A stretch of DNA of 64,000 bases, from assembly GCF_004102025.1 (NCBI RefSeq), contig NZ_CP025228.1:1736001-1800000 (forward strand), read 5' to 3'. The stretch comes from Actinomyces qiguomingii (lineage in GTDB: Bacteria; Actinomycetota; Actinomycetes; Actinomycetales; Actinomycetaceae). The notes beneath the pieces were generated by a model. That model searched no databases, was not told where the DNA came from, and worked only from the letters and a program-made list of their open reading frames with translations. The position numbers and the translations under genes were made by a program. Shown here piece by piece: positions 1-8,196 of the stretch. Numbering within the stretch: the first letter of the stretch is position 1; every line of letters starts with the position of its first letter.

Positions 1-465
1 ATTCGACACCCCCACATAGCGGGTGCGACCGGTGACAACTGCGGCGCGCAGCGCGTGGGCGGTCTCCTCCAGGGGGGTGGTGGGATCCGGAACCTGCACC
101 AGCCACAGGTCCAGGTGATCGGTGCTCAAACGGGCCAGTGACTCGTCCAAAGTGTCCAGTAAGGTCCCGCGGGAGGCATCGGCCACGGTAGAGCGCGCCC
201 CGGTGCGCCAAGTGCGCACGCCCGCCTTGGATACCAGCACCAAATCGCGACGATCCACCGTCCCGGTCAGCAGATGGCCGATGACCTCCTCCGAGGCGCC
301 CTCACAGTAGGAGGCGGCCGTGTCCACCAGGGTGCCTCCGGCGTCGAGGAAGATCTCCAACTGGTCCTTGGCTTCGATCTCATCGGTGTCCCGCCCCCAG
401 GTCATAGTGCCGAGCCCGACCGAAGAGACGCGCAACCCGGTGCGTCCGAGCCTCCTGTGTTCCAT
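1..465 (-). CDS. Aldo/keto reductase, C-terminally truncated by window edge
   Basis: The first 155 residues of an NAD(P)H-dependent aldo/keto reductase are visible; the rest lies outside the window. The N-terminus MEHRRLGRTGLRVSSVGLGT, then a DTAASY segment carrying the catalytic Asp and Tyr of the family, an internal KAG segment near residue 80 that fits the catalytic lysine region, and a DLWLVQ strand match the AKR beta/alpha barrel. The ATG at 463-465 has no Shine-Dalgarno; a TACGGT element (472-477) ends exactly 6 nt upstream, which fits leaderless transcription. It is therefore probably transcribed separately from the sulfur genes behind it. The substrate cannot be inferred. Confidence 0.85.
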   Translation of the reverse strand, partial: MEHRRLGRTGLRVSSVGLGTMTWGRDTDEIEAKDQLEIFLDAGGTLVDTAASYCEGASEEVIGHLLTGTVDRRDLVLVSKAGVRTWRTGARSTVADASRGTLLDTLDESLARLSTDHLDLWLVQVPDPTTPLEETAHALRAAVVTGRTRYVGVSN

Positions 466-471
466 GTGCCA

Positions 472-477
472 ACCGTA
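472..477 (-). promoter_or_regulatory. Candidate -10 element for leaderless aldo/keto reductase mRNA
   Basis: TACGGT on the minus strand, followed by 6 nt and then the ATG. The geometry is the same as at polA, pyk, pdtaR and other genes in this window. Confidence 0.45.
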
Positions 478-567
478 TGGTTAACGCCGTGCCGAAGCGT
501 GCAGGTCGCCGACGGCGCGCCCCGCCCGCCGCTCATCGGATGGGACGGCGAACGGGGCGCAGGTCGG

Positions 568-789
568 CTACTTGCGGACGGTGATGGTCCAGGAGGCCTC
601 ACCGGTCTTGGCGAACTCTGTGACCGTGTAGCCGTTGTCGGCCGCCCAGGCTGGCAGCGACTGGGTGCCCTGAGTGCAGTCGAAGGCGATGACAAGCTCA
701 TCTCCGGTGGTCAGATCGGCCATCGCCTCCTCAGCCTCCATCACGGGGAACGGGCAGACCAGGCCCTCGGTTTCCAGTACTGTACGCAT
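568..789 (-). CDS. tusA: TusA/SirA-family sulfur carrier-like protein
   Basis: A 73-residue protein of the TusA (SirA/YedF/YeeD) family. Residues 9-15 read GLVCPFP, the family's CPxP motif, with the reactive cysteine at position 12. Members pass a persulfide sulfur between enzymes or work with YeeE/YedE-type carriers. The gene lies 54 bp downstream of a YeeE/TsuA-like carrier on the same strand, the pairing of E. coli yeeE-yeeD (tsuA-tsuB), so a role in handling imported thiosulfate is the best inference. An AAAGGA ribosome binding site precedes the ATG. The symbol marks the family; functionally it may be closer to TsuB/YeeD. Confidence 0.9.
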   Translation of the reverse strand: MRTVLETEGLVCPFPVMEAEEAMADLTTGDELVIAFDCTQGTQSLPAWAADNGYTVTEFAKTGEASWTITVRK

Positions 790-843
790 TGTCGGATCCT
801 TTCAGTGTGTCGGGAGTGCTGGGACCAGATGACAGGGGGCGGG

Positions 844-1962
844 TCAGCGGGTCGCCACGACTGCGCTCGCCGCCTTGGAGTTCTCCAGGTGCTCAGTTGG
901 GCGTGATGCCCCTGCTGCGCGGGCGGCACGCCGCTGGTTGCGTGGGCGAATCAGGGTGAAGTAGGCGGTGGCGCCCACGCCCAGCACCTGGAAGACCAGC
1001 GCGGTCCAGCCCTGCCAGGACAGCAGGGAGGTTTGCACCAGGGCGTTGCCGATGGAGCAGCCGCCAGCCCAGGCGGCGCCCACGCCCATGAGTAGCCCGC
1101 CTGCGATTGAGCGCCGAATCACGGTGGCGGAGGGGACGCGCACACGGAACTCGCCCGAGGCGCGCGCGCTGAGATGCGCCCCAATGAGAATGCCGAGCAC
1201 CAGCAGCACACCCCAGTCGAGTCGGCTCTCGTCGCCGGTCACCAACCAGCCGACGAGGTTCGACGAGGGCGTGGTGATTCCCAGTCCGTCGTGGCGCCCG
1301 GAGGCCCAGGACGCTGGCCAGGCGATGATCGCCACCAGACCGACGAGCACGCCCGTGAGCAGCGGATTCCAGGCACGCTCGAACAGCAGGTGGTTCAGGC
1401 CGGTGCGCTGAGGGGCCAGCTGCAAAGTCACCGGCCTGTTGGCGGCAAGACGGCGTTGCCACCGCACGAGAAGGGCGACCCCTGCCGACAGTGCGAGCAC
1501 ACCGACCCAGTCGGGCAGGCTGAAGGCGGCGGGGATCGTGGTCAGCTGCGTGGTCCACAGACCCTTGACCCACGTGGTTACCGGAGCCAGGACACCGGTT
1601 TTTGATGCGGCCGCGGTGCCTGCGTAGGCGATGAGGGCGAACCATGAGCCCACTAGGCCCTCGCCGGCGCGGTAGTACGTGCCGGTGGCGCATCCTCCGG
1701 CCAGCACAATACCGACGCCGAACAGCAGGGAACCGGCCGCGGTGGCCACCACCGAAAGCGTGGGCACCTCAGGGGTGATGGCGCCGGTGGCCGTGAGTAG
1801 GGCGACGCCGACGGCCTGCACGGCGACGGCCAGCAGGAAGGCGGTCATCCACCGCCAGGAGCCGGAGACCCACAGGTCTCGGAAGGCGCCGGTGATGCAG
1901 AAGCGGCCGCGTTGGAGTACAAGTCCGAGTACGCCGCCAACGAGTAGTCCGGTGAATATCAA
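844..1962 (-). CDS. tsuA: YeeE/YedE-family thiosulfate uptake protein (TsuA-like)
   Basis: A polytopic membrane protein of the YeeE/YedE family, which imports thiosulfate. I place the start at TTG 1962-1960, not at an upstream in-frame ATG (2127), because GAAGGA lies just before the TTG and the protein then opens directly with a membrane helix. With this start, three conserved cysteines fall at residues 22 (GRFCITG), 91 (GGCATG) and 302 (GGCSIG). In characterised YeeE the transport cysteines are near 22, 91 and 293, so this numbering supports the start. Length is 372 residues. It is followed by a TusA-like gene and preceded by a poly-cysteine leader ORF, so cysteine-responsive control is likely. 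Confidence 0.88.
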   Translation of the reverse strand: MIFTGLLVGGVLGLVLQRGRFCITGAFRDLWVSGSWRWMTAFLLAVAVQAVGVALLTATGAITPEVPTLSVVATAAGSLLFGVGIVLAGGCATGTYYRAGEGLVGSWFALIAYAGTAAASKTGVLAPVTTWVKGLWTTQLTTIPAAFSLPDWVGVLALSAGVALLVRWQRRLAANRPVTLQLAPQRTGLNHLLFERAWNPLLTGVLVGLVAIIAWPASWASGRHDGLGITTPSSNLVGWLVTGDESRLDWGVLLVLGILIGAHLSARASGEFRVRVPSATVIRRSIAGGLLMGVGAAWAGGCSIGNALVQTSLLSWQGWTALVFQVLGVGATAYFTLIRPRNQRRAARAAGASRPTEHLENSKAASAVVATR

Positions 1963-1989
1963 TGGTGGTCCTTCGGTTGACTTCACCAA

Positions 1990-2004
1990 CCGCTGTGACA
2001 GCGG
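1990..2004 (-). promoter_or_regulatory. Short hairpin in the tsuA leader region
   Basis: A perfect 6-bp stem (CCGCTG / CAGCGG) with a 3-nt loop lies about 27 nt upstream of the tsuA start codon, between the leader peptide and the carrier gene. It could be part of an attenuation or translational control structure, but it is small and no alternative pairing was proven. Confidence 0.3.
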
Positions 2005-2200
2005 CTGTGTGGTTGAGGACGCGGGTGAGAGACTGCTTCGGCGCGTTGGCGCCGTCGGCCGCAGACACGGCCCACCCGCGACTGGAGGGGGTGGCCATGA
2101 CCTGACCAGGGCTGCCTGTCGGTGCATGCCGTTGCAGCGGCAGGCGGGGGAAGAAGCAGGGAATGAGTAGTCTGACTAATAGTACTCGGGTGCTGCTGCC

Positions 2201-2284
2201 TCACTGAGCCCTGGCCAGGTCGAGCATGCAGCAACACTCTCCGCGGTGTGCGCGGGGGCTGCGGGCTGCGATCTGGGAGCTCAT
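2201..2284 (-). CDS. Poly-cysteine leader peptide upstream of the thiosulfate uptake genes
   Basis: A 27-codon ORF starting ATG at 2284 and ending TGA at 2201-2203. Residues 17-19 are Cys-Cys-Cys, encoded TGT TGC TGC. GGAAG lies 8 nt before the ATG. The ORF is on the same strand as tsuA and ends about 240 nt upstream of it. Short upstream ORFs with polycysteine tracts are known cysteine-responsive attenuators of sulfur operons in mycobacteria. Here the position, strand and downstream function agree with that model. No Ribo-seq or homologue comparison was available, so expression is inferred. Confidence 0.65.
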   Translation of the reverse strand: MSSQIAARSPRAHRGECCCMLDLARAQ

Positions 2285-2381
2285 GAGTGCGTCTTCCGTA
2301 CAGGGTGAGGGTATTGCTAGAGGCCATCGACCGCGGTCGGCGACCATGGCCATGATGCTAGGCGCGGCCGAGTAGTCTGCG

Positions 2382-3344
2382 TCAACGGGATACCACTTCG
2401 TGAGACGGTCCGGTGACCCGTGCCTGTCCTGCTGTTGCGGGCCGGGCGGTGAGCAGCCGCTCTACGCCATCGGCCGGCAGCTCGGGGGTGGTTCCGCCGA
2501 ACAGCGGACAAAGCGCCTGAAATGCGCACCAATCGCACAGGCGGGAGGCGTGGGGAGCAAAGTCGCCGGCGGCGGCGCAGTCCTCCACCTCATCCCAGAT
2601 GCGGGCGAGCCTGGCCTCAGTCGCCTCCAGTTCCGGCAACCGCGGATCGTGGGTGAGGATGCGCCCATCCTTGAGATAGACGATCTGCAGGCGCGCCGGG
2701 GCGCGGCCGCGCAGGCGCCACAGCACCAGTGCGTAGAAGCGCATCTGGAACAGCGCCTCCTCCTGGAAGCGTGGGCCGGGGGAGCGTCCGGTCTTGTAGT
2801 CGACCACGCGCATGGCGCCGTCGGGGGCGATGTCCAACCGATCGATGAAGCCGCGCAGCAACAGCCCGTCGCGCGTGTGCGTCTGGACGAATAGTTCGCG
2901 CTCGGCCGGTTCTAGTCGTCTGGGGTTCTCCAGCCGGAAATAGGCGCTGATCAGTTCCTCGGCCTGCTGAAGCCACGGGCCGACCTGGGTGGGATCATCG
3001 AACAGCTCCATCACCGTCGGGTTGTTGGCCCTATGCGCCTCCCACTGTCCGGGCAGCAGGTCCAGGGCGGCCTGGCTAGTGCGGTCTTGGGCCGGCAGAT
3101 CGTAGAGCCGCTCCAACACCGCATGCACGAGGGTTCCCTTATGGGTGGCCAGGGAGCCCGGCTCCGGTAGGCGGTCAACCGTGCGCAGGCGGAACAGCAG
3201 TGGGCACTGCATGAAGTCCTTCGCCCGCGACGGAGACAGCGCCATACGTCCCGAGCCGCCGCGGCTTGCGCCGCCCCCGGGGCCCGTAGTGCGGGCGGCG
3301 CTGGGAACCGGAGAGGCGGCGGGGCGATTGGGTTGCTCACTCAC
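2382..3344 (-). CDS. RecB-family PD-(D/E)XK nuclease with probable Fe-S cluster
   Basis: A single-domain exonuclease of the RecB/Cas4/AddB C-terminal type, about 320 residues. Visible motifs are ALSPSRAKDFMQCP at the front, RGFIDRLD followed by VVDYKTG (the catalytic Asp and D-Y-K of PD-(D/E)XK nucleases), QMRFYALVL (the QxxxY motif), and the C-terminal CDWCAFQALCP. The N-terminal cysteine plus the three C-terminal cysteines fit a 4Fe-4S cluster as in AddB and Cas4. An in-frame start at 3422 gives a Pro/Gly-rich N-terminus; I prefer GTG 3344 because TAGGTT lies 7 nt upstream, as in other leaderless genes here. It precedes no nuclease partner, so it probably acts alone in DNA repair or processing. 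Confidence 0.82.
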   Translation of the reverse strand: MSEQPNRPAASPVPSAARTTGPGGGASRGGSGRMALSPSRAKDFMQCPLLFRLRTVDRLPEPGSLATHKGTLVHAVLERLYDLPAQDRTSQAALDLLPGQWEAHRANNPTVMELFDDPTQVGPWLQQAEELISAYFRLENPRRLEPAERELFVQTHTRDGLLLRGFIDRLDIAPDGAMRVVDYKTGRSPGPRFQEEALFQMRFYALVLWRLRGRAPARLQIVYLKDGRILTHDPRLPELEATEARLARIWDEVEDCAAAGDFAPHASRLCDWCAFQALCPLFGGTTPELPADGVERLLTARPATAGQARVTGPSHEVVSR

Positions 3345-3471
3345 ATGGGTGAACCTACCGCCGCCCGGTGGTGTGACGGGGGATGGTCCGCCCGGGGATC
3401 CACATCCCGGCGCCGTAGCCATGCACGAACGCTCCCTGTGGACGGCGGTGAGCTGAGTCTATGAAAATCTA

Positions 3472-3500
3472 TTGACAGGACAATAATGTCGTCCTAGGCT
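3472..3500 (+). promoter_or_regulatory. Strong sigma70-type promoter with an operator-like palindrome in the spacer
   Basis: TTGACA (3472-3477), a 17-bp spacer and TAGGCT (3495-3500). The spacer holds an interrupted palindrome, AGGAC...GTCCT, with a nested GACA-ATAA-TGTC repeat. A regulator bound there would block the promoter. AAGGAG (3525-3530) then precedes the ABC gene ATG at 3536. Confidence 0.7.
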
Positions 3501-3535
3501 TCAGGTCACAGAATCGTCTACGCAAAGGAGCGGTT

Positions 3536-5029
3536 ATGGGCGAGGTGGCGCTTCAGGCGCGTGCAATAGCGAAGTCCTTCACAGGCGTGCAAGTGCTCGA
3601 CGACGTGTCACTGGATGTGCGCGGTGGTGAGGTGCACGCCCTGATGGGGGAGAACGGGGCTGGCAAATCCACGCTCATGCGGATCCTCATCGGTGCCCTG
3701 CACGCAGACGGCGGGCAGGTACTGATCGACGGGCGCCCGACCCGGATCGATTCGCCCCGCCGGGCAATGGATCACGGCATCTCCATGATTCACCAGGAGC
3801 TCAACCCGGTGCTGGACATGCGCGTGTACGAGAACATCTTCATCGGCCGCGAACCGCGTGACCGCCTGGGACTGGCGGACCTGCGGCGCATGCGCCGGGA
3901 GGCCATCGGCCTACTGGACTCTTTGGACGTGAAACTGTCCGCGGACGCCTACATGCGGGACCTGTCCGTCGCCCAGTGCCAACAGGTCGAGATCGCCAAG
4001 GCGCTGTCCGTGGACGCCCGCATCATCATCATGGACGAGCCGACCTCCGCGATCGCCGACGACGACGTGGACAAGCTGTTCGCGCAGATCCGGAGCCTAC
4101 GCGAAGCGGGGGTGGGCATCATCTACATCTCCCACAAGATGGAGGAGATCTTCCGCATAGCCGATCGCATAACGGTGCTTCGGGATGGCAAGAACGTGGT
4201 CAGCGGACCGGCGGCCGACTTCGACGAGCCGGCGCTGATCAAGGCCATGGTCGGCAGGAGCATAGACGACGTCTTCCCCAAACGGCAGGTGCCATTGGGT
4301 GAACCCGCCTTCGAAGTGCGGCACTGGAGCGTTCCCGAACATGTTGAAGACATCAGCCTGACACTGCGGCGCGGAGAGATCCTCGGCATCGGCGGGCTGG
4401 TCGGCGCGGGCAGATCCGAGCTGGTCCAGTCGCTGTTCGGATTCGGCACTCATACCGCGGGCGCGGTGCGGCGCGACGGCATTGAGGTGCGACTGCGGCG
4501 GCCCGCCGACGCCATTGCCCATGGGATCGCCTTGATCACGGAGGACCGCAAGCGCACCGGCCTCAATCTCGCCGGTACGGTGCTGGAGAACATGACCCTG
4601 CCCTCCCTGGGTCGACTGTTCAGTGGCGGACTCATAGCACCGCGCAAGGAGCGGCGCACCGTCACTGACTACATGCAATCACTGCGGGTTAGGGCCACCT
4701 CTCCGAACCAGTACGTCGCCGAGCTGTCCGGTGGCAATCAGCAGAAGGTCGTGCTGGCCAAGTGGATGCTGACCGAGCCCGATGTCGTCGTCTTCGACGA
4801 GCCGACCCGCGGAATCGACGTCGGCGCCAAACGCGATATCTACGAACTCATCGGCGACCTGGTGGAGCGGGGGAAGGCCGTCATCCTCATCTCCTCGGAG
4901 ATGGGGGAGCTGATCGGTCTCAGTGATCGAATAATGGTTCTGGCCGGGGGCCGCTGCACCGGGACGCTGGAACGTTCCGAATTCTCCCAGGAGGCGATCA
5001 TGGAGCTCGCCTCGCGATTCGAAGGATGA
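3536..5029 (+). CDS. Sugar ABC transporter ATP-binding protein (RbsA/MglA type)
   Basis: A 497-residue protein with two fused ABC domains, the layout of carbohydrate importers of the CUT2 class. The first domain has Walker A GENGAGKST (residues 38-46), an LSVAQCQQ signature and IIMDEPTSA. The second has the degenerate P-loop GLVGAGRSEL typical of RbsA-type proteins, then LSGGNQQK and VVFDEPTRG. The permease gene starts 3 nt downstream and a lipoprotein binding subunit follows, giving the order A-C-B. No sugar kinase, isomerase or regulator is linked, so the substrate is open; ribose, galactose or another monosaccharide are all possible. Confidence 0.93.
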   Translation: MGEVALQARAIAKSFTGVQVLDDVSLDVRGGEVHALMGENGAGKSTLMRILIGALHADGGQVLIDGRPTRIDSPRRAMDHGISMIHQELNPVLDMRVYENIFIGREPRDRLGLADLRRMRREAIGLLDSLDVKLSADAYMRDLSVAQCQQVEIAKALSVDARIIIMDEPTSAIADDDVDKLFAQIRSLREAGVGIIYISHKMEEIFRIADRITVLRDGKNVVSGPAADFDEPALIKAMVGRSIDDVFPKRQVPLGEPAFEVRHWSVPEHVEDISLTLRRGEILGIGGLVGAGRSELVQSLFGFGTHTAGAVRRDGIEVRLRRPADAIAHGIALITEDRKRTGLNLAGTVLENMTLPSLGRLFSGGLIAPRKERRTVTDYMQSLRVRATSPNQYVAELSGGNQQKVVLAKWMLTEPDVVVFDEPTRGIDVGAKRDIYELIGDLVERGKAVILISSEMGELIGLSDRIMVLAGGRCTGTLERSEFSQEAIMELASRFEG

Positions 5030-5032
5030 ATC

Positions 5033-5992
5033 ATGAATGCTGTCATACAGAGGGTAAGAGGATGGTCGATCCGCGATGCGGGGATTCTGCTGGTATTTCT
5101 CGCGCTTGTGTTCGGCCTGTGGCTGGTGTCGCCCGGCCATCACTTCCTCAGCGTGAACAATGTGCTACTGATACTGGTCCAGACCACGATCAACGGAATC
5201 CTCGCGATGGGCATGATGTTCGTCATCATCTCCGGGGAGATAGACCTGTCCGTGGGCTCAACCATCGGCCTGGCGGGCGTGGTTGCCGCCATGCTCGCCC
5301 ATCCCGGCGAGTACCCGGTTATCGTGCCGATTCTGGCGGCGCTTCTGGTCGGTGCGCTGGTGGGCCTGCTCAACGGAATCGGCGTCGCCTACGGAGCGAT
5401 ACCATCTTTCATCGTCACCCTGGGCACGATGACAGCGGTGCGCGGGCTGGCCCTGATCGTCTCCGGCGGAGCCCCGATCTTCAACGTCTCAGAGACCTTC
5501 GAGGCCGTTGCCAGCGCCAGAATAGGGCGTTTCCCCGTGATGGCGATATACCTGCTGGTCATCTTCCTGGTCTGCGCCTTCGTGCTGCGCCGCACGGTAT
5601 ACGGCCGACGAGTGTACGCCGTCGGGGGCAATCCCGTGGCGGCCGAGGTTTCCGGCGTCAACGTGAAGCGCTCGAAAGTCTCGGTCTTCGTGATCGCGGG
5701 CCTGCTGGCTGGATTTTGCGGGGTGCTGTTGGCCTCTCGTACGATCAGCGGTGCCCCCACCGCCGGCGAGTCCTACGAACTGGATGCGATCGCAGCGGTG
5801 GTAATTGGCGGCGTGTCCATGTCGGGAGGAAGAGGAAGGGCCTCAGGCGTGCTTATCGGCGCGCTGATGATCGCGGTGATCGCCAACGGGCTCGACATCC
5901 TGGGAATAGACGCCAACTTCCAGCGGGTCGTCAAGGGCGCGATCATCGTGACGGCGGTGCTCCTGGATGTCAAGGCGCGGCGGCGGAAATGA
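5033..5992 (+). CDS. Sugar ABC transporter permease (RbsC type)
   Basis: A 319-residue permease of the BPD_transp_2 family, with about 8-10 hydrophobic segments. The motif GMMFVIISGEIDLSVGS near residues 55-75 is the signature region of RbsC/XylH/MglC permeases, and the C-terminal GGVSMSGGRGR segment matches the family too. It starts 3 nt after the ATP-binding gene and is followed 34 nt later by the binding protein gene, so the three are one operon. Confidence 0.93.
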   Translation: MNAVIQRVRGWSIRDAGILLVFLALVFGLWLVSPGHHFLSVNNVLLILVQTTINGILAMGMMFVIISGEIDLSVGSTIGLAGVVAAMLAHPGEYPVIVPILAALLVGALVGLLNGIGVAYGAIPSFIVTLGTMTAVRGLALIVSGGAPIFNVSETFEAVASARIGRFPVMAIYLLVIFLVCAFVLRRTVYGRRVYAVGGNPVAAEVSGVNVKRSKVSVFVIAGLLAGFCGVLLASRTISGAPTAGESYELDAIAAVVIGGVSMSGGRGRASGVLIGALMIAVIANGLDILGIDANFQRVVKGAIIVTAVLLDVKARRRK

Positions 5993-6026
5993 CATGCGTA
6001 AGCGCTATTTCGAAGGGAGAGGAAAC

Positions 6027-6962
6027 ATGAGGCGTTTACTCGCAGCGGTTGGCGTCATGCTTGTTGCCGCGTCCCTGGTCACGGCCTGCACGGTCGGTGA
6101 CTTTGACGGGAAAACGCGGATCGCGCTGGTCATGAGTCACATGACCAACTCGTTCACGACCACGGTGGCCAATGCCGCTGTCGCCGAGGGCCGGGAACTC
6201 GGCCTGGAAGTAACCGTGTTCGACGGTAACAGTGACGCCGCCACGCAGATCAGTCAGATCGAGTCCGCGGTCGCGCAGGCGTATGACGGCATCCTGGTCG
6301 AGCCCGTCTCGAAGGAGGGCATCGCTCCGGGCCTCAAGGCGGCCAATGAGGCGCAGATCCCGATCGCCACCATCGTGCAGCAGGCCGAGCAGCAGGAACG
6401 GGCCGCCTCCTATATCGGAGGCGATGACACCGCCGCGGGCGAACTGCAAATGACGCAGGTCGTCGAGGCGATAGGTGAACAGGGCGCGGTCGCCGTCCTG
6501 TACGGCCCTATGGGCTCCGACGGACAGCTACAGCGCAAGGCGGGCTACGACGCGGTACTGGCGGAGCACCCGGGGGTCAGCATCGTCCTCGAGCAGACCG
6601 CTAACTGGGATACGGCCGAAGCCCTGACCGTCACCGAGAACTGGCTGTCCACCGGAACGCATATAGACGCGATTGTCGCCCAGAACGATTCGATGGCGCT
6701 GGGGGCAATGAAGGCACTGAGCAATGCCGGTCGGGATAAGCAGGTGCATGTGTCGGGTGTAGATGCCACCGACGACGGCGTCGCCTCCATCCGCGACGGA
6801 GGCATGGCGGGAACGGTCTCGCAAGACACCGCCGGCATCGGCGCGCTGGCAGTCGACACCATGGACAAGCTCATCAGGGGCGAGGAAGTGGATGCCGTCA
6901 ACTACACCCAAGCGGTGTGGATCACGATCGACAACGTGGACGCATTGGATTCCGACGGTTGA
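6027..6962 (+). CDS. Sugar ABC transporter substrate-binding lipoprotein (RbsB type)
   Basis: A 311-residue periplasmic-binding-protein-like domain (family 4, as in RbsB). The start is ATG 6027, preceded by AGGGAGAGG; ATG 5994 is in frame but lacks a good ribosome site. The N-terminus is a lipoprotein signal ending LVTAC, so the mature protein should be lipid-anchored at Cys 21. The body has the typical opening IALVMSHMTNSFTTTVANAA, and IDAIVAQNDSMALGAMKAL in the C-terminal lobe. It is the last gene of the sugar ABC operon. Confidence 0.92.
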   Translation: MRRLLAAVGVMLVAASLVTACTVGDFDGKTRIALVMSHMTNSFTTTVANAAVAEGRELGLEVTVFDGNSDAATQISQIESAVAQAYDGILVEPVSKEGIAPGLKAANEAQIPIATIVQQAEQQERAASYIGGDDTAAGELQMTQVVEAIGEQGAVAVLYGPMGSDGQLQRKAGYDAVLAEHPGVSIVLEQTANWDTAEALTVTENWLSTGTHIDAIVAQNDSMALGAMKALSNAGRDKQVHVSGVDATDDGVASIRDGGMAGTVSQDTAGIGALAVDTMDKLIRGEEVDAVNYTQAVWITIDNVDALDSDG

Positions 6963-6999
6963 ATGCCGGCGCCTTCAAGGCGAGTGGAGCCTGCGCCAC

Positions 7000-7005
7000 T
7001 AAGGT
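7000..7005 (+). promoter_or_regulatory. Candidate -10 element for leaderless M50 protease mRNA
   Basis: TAAGGT is followed by 6 nt and the ATG at 7012. The sequence between the preceding stop codon and this gene is only 49 nt. Confidence 0.4.
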
Positions 7006-7011
7006 CGGGGC

Positions 7012-8130
7012 ATGACCGCCTCTGCCGCCCGACGCCGATCGGACTCCTGGACGCTGTTCACACTGGGCGGCGCGCCCGTCGTCGTCGCCCCCACCTCGCT
7101 ACTACTGGGCCTGCTCATCGCTGGCAGCTGGTACCCCGTGTTGCATGCGCTGCTTGACGGCCAGAGCCTCTTGACCGTACTGGGCACTGTTGTAACCGTG
7201 GTGCTCGGAGTCGGCGTGAGTATCCTCATTCATGAGCTCGCCCATGGCCTGGCAGGTACGTTGCTGGGACGAAAGCCGGTGCTCTACGAGCTGTACCTGT
7301 GGGGTGGGCGCACCAGCTTCGGCCCCGCAGAGCAATGGCGGCCCTGGAAGGATGTAATCACCTCCCTGGCCGGCCCGGCCGCGAACCTGATCCTGTGGGC
7401 GCTCGGGCGCACCCTGTTGGACACCCGGGTGGGCCCCGCACCCGTGTTCGTGGCCGTGTGGACCCTGACCTGGGTCAACCTCGCCCTGGCGATCTTCAAC
7501 GCCCTGCCGGCCCTGCCGCTGGACGGCGGACACGCGCTCAGCGCCCTGATCGAGCAGCTCACCGGCAGGCGCCGACTGGGCCGGCGGGTGGCGGCCGTGG
7601 GCGGACTGGTTGTGGTGGCGGGCATCGCCTGGCGCTGGATCCTGACCCCGCTGCTCGCCGGCGCACGACCCGACTCCTTCAGTCTCATCCTCTCCGTCAT
7701 GGTCGGCTGGCCGATCGCCACCACGTCCTGGCGCGTTCTCGGCCTGGGGCGTGGCGGTCGCGCCGCCGCCAGGCTCGATCTGCGCACCCTGGCCCGACCG
7801 GTCGCCGTCGTGACTGCGGACACGTCGCTCGCCGTCGCGCGCGGACGGATGGAGGCGGGGGCGGCGCTCGTACTGGTCGCCGAATCCGTACGGCTGCAGG
7901 GCGTGCTCGACGCCGCGGCCCTGGCGGAGCTGGAGCGTTCCGGACTGCCCGATGACGGCGCCGTGACTGTTGGCCAGGTGTGCACCGTGCTGCCGGCGTC
8001 GGCCGTCACCACCCAGATGACCGGGCAGGGCGCGGCCGACGCCCTGGCCCGGGCGCGCACGGTCTCCCGCTGGCTGGTGCTGGTGGAAGGCAGCCGTGTC
8101 ACCGGCGCCGTCCCCACCGGGGCCCGCTGA
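7012..8130 (+). CDS. Site-2-type (M50) metalloprotease with C-terminal CBS-like region
   Basis: A 372-residue integral membrane zinc protease. HELAHG (His74, Glu75, His78) supplies the zinc ligands and catalytic Glu, and PLDGGH near residue 168 matches the second metal-ligand motif. About six hydrophobic segments surround these. After about residue 255 there is a soluble region beginning LARPVAVVTADTSLAVARGR that resembles a pair of CBS modules, as in SpoIVFB-like and Mycobacterium S2P relatives. It probably cleaves membrane substrates; no anti-sigma factor or sigma factor is adjacent, so its target is unknown. Confidence 0.85.
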   Translation: MTASAARRRSDSWTLFTLGGAPVVVAPTSLLLGLLIAGSWYPVLHALLDGQSLLTVLGTVVTVVLGVGVSILIHELAHGLAGTLLGRKPVLYELYLWGGRTSFGPAEQWRPWKDVITSLAGPAANLILWALGRTLLDTRVGPAPVFVAVWTLTWVNLALAIFNALPALPLDGGHALSALIEQLTGRRRLGRRVAAVGGLVVVAGIAWRWILTPLLAGARPDSFSLILSVMVGWPIATTSWRVLGLGRGGRAAARLDLRTLARPVAVVTADTSLAVARGRMEAGAALVLVAESVRLQGVLDAAALAELERSGLPDDGAVTVGQVCTVLPASAVTTQMTGQGAADALARARTVSRWLVLVEGSRVTGAVPTGAR

Positions 8131-8196
8131 GACCGCCGCCCCGACCCAGTAACCCAGTCTCTGTCCCGGTGTCTATCTCAATATCTAGGAGTGTCC

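Noticed and set aside
1963..2127. N-terminal extension of the YeeE-like protein from the in-frame ATG at 2127
   Set aside because: The extension is Pro/Ser-rich without membrane character, and the TTG at 1962 has a ribosome site and puts the transport cysteines at residues 22 and 91.
5026..6030. A 334-codon frame overlapping the RbsC-type permease
   Set aside because: Arg/Gly-rich out-of-frame translation; the permease frame has all family signatures.
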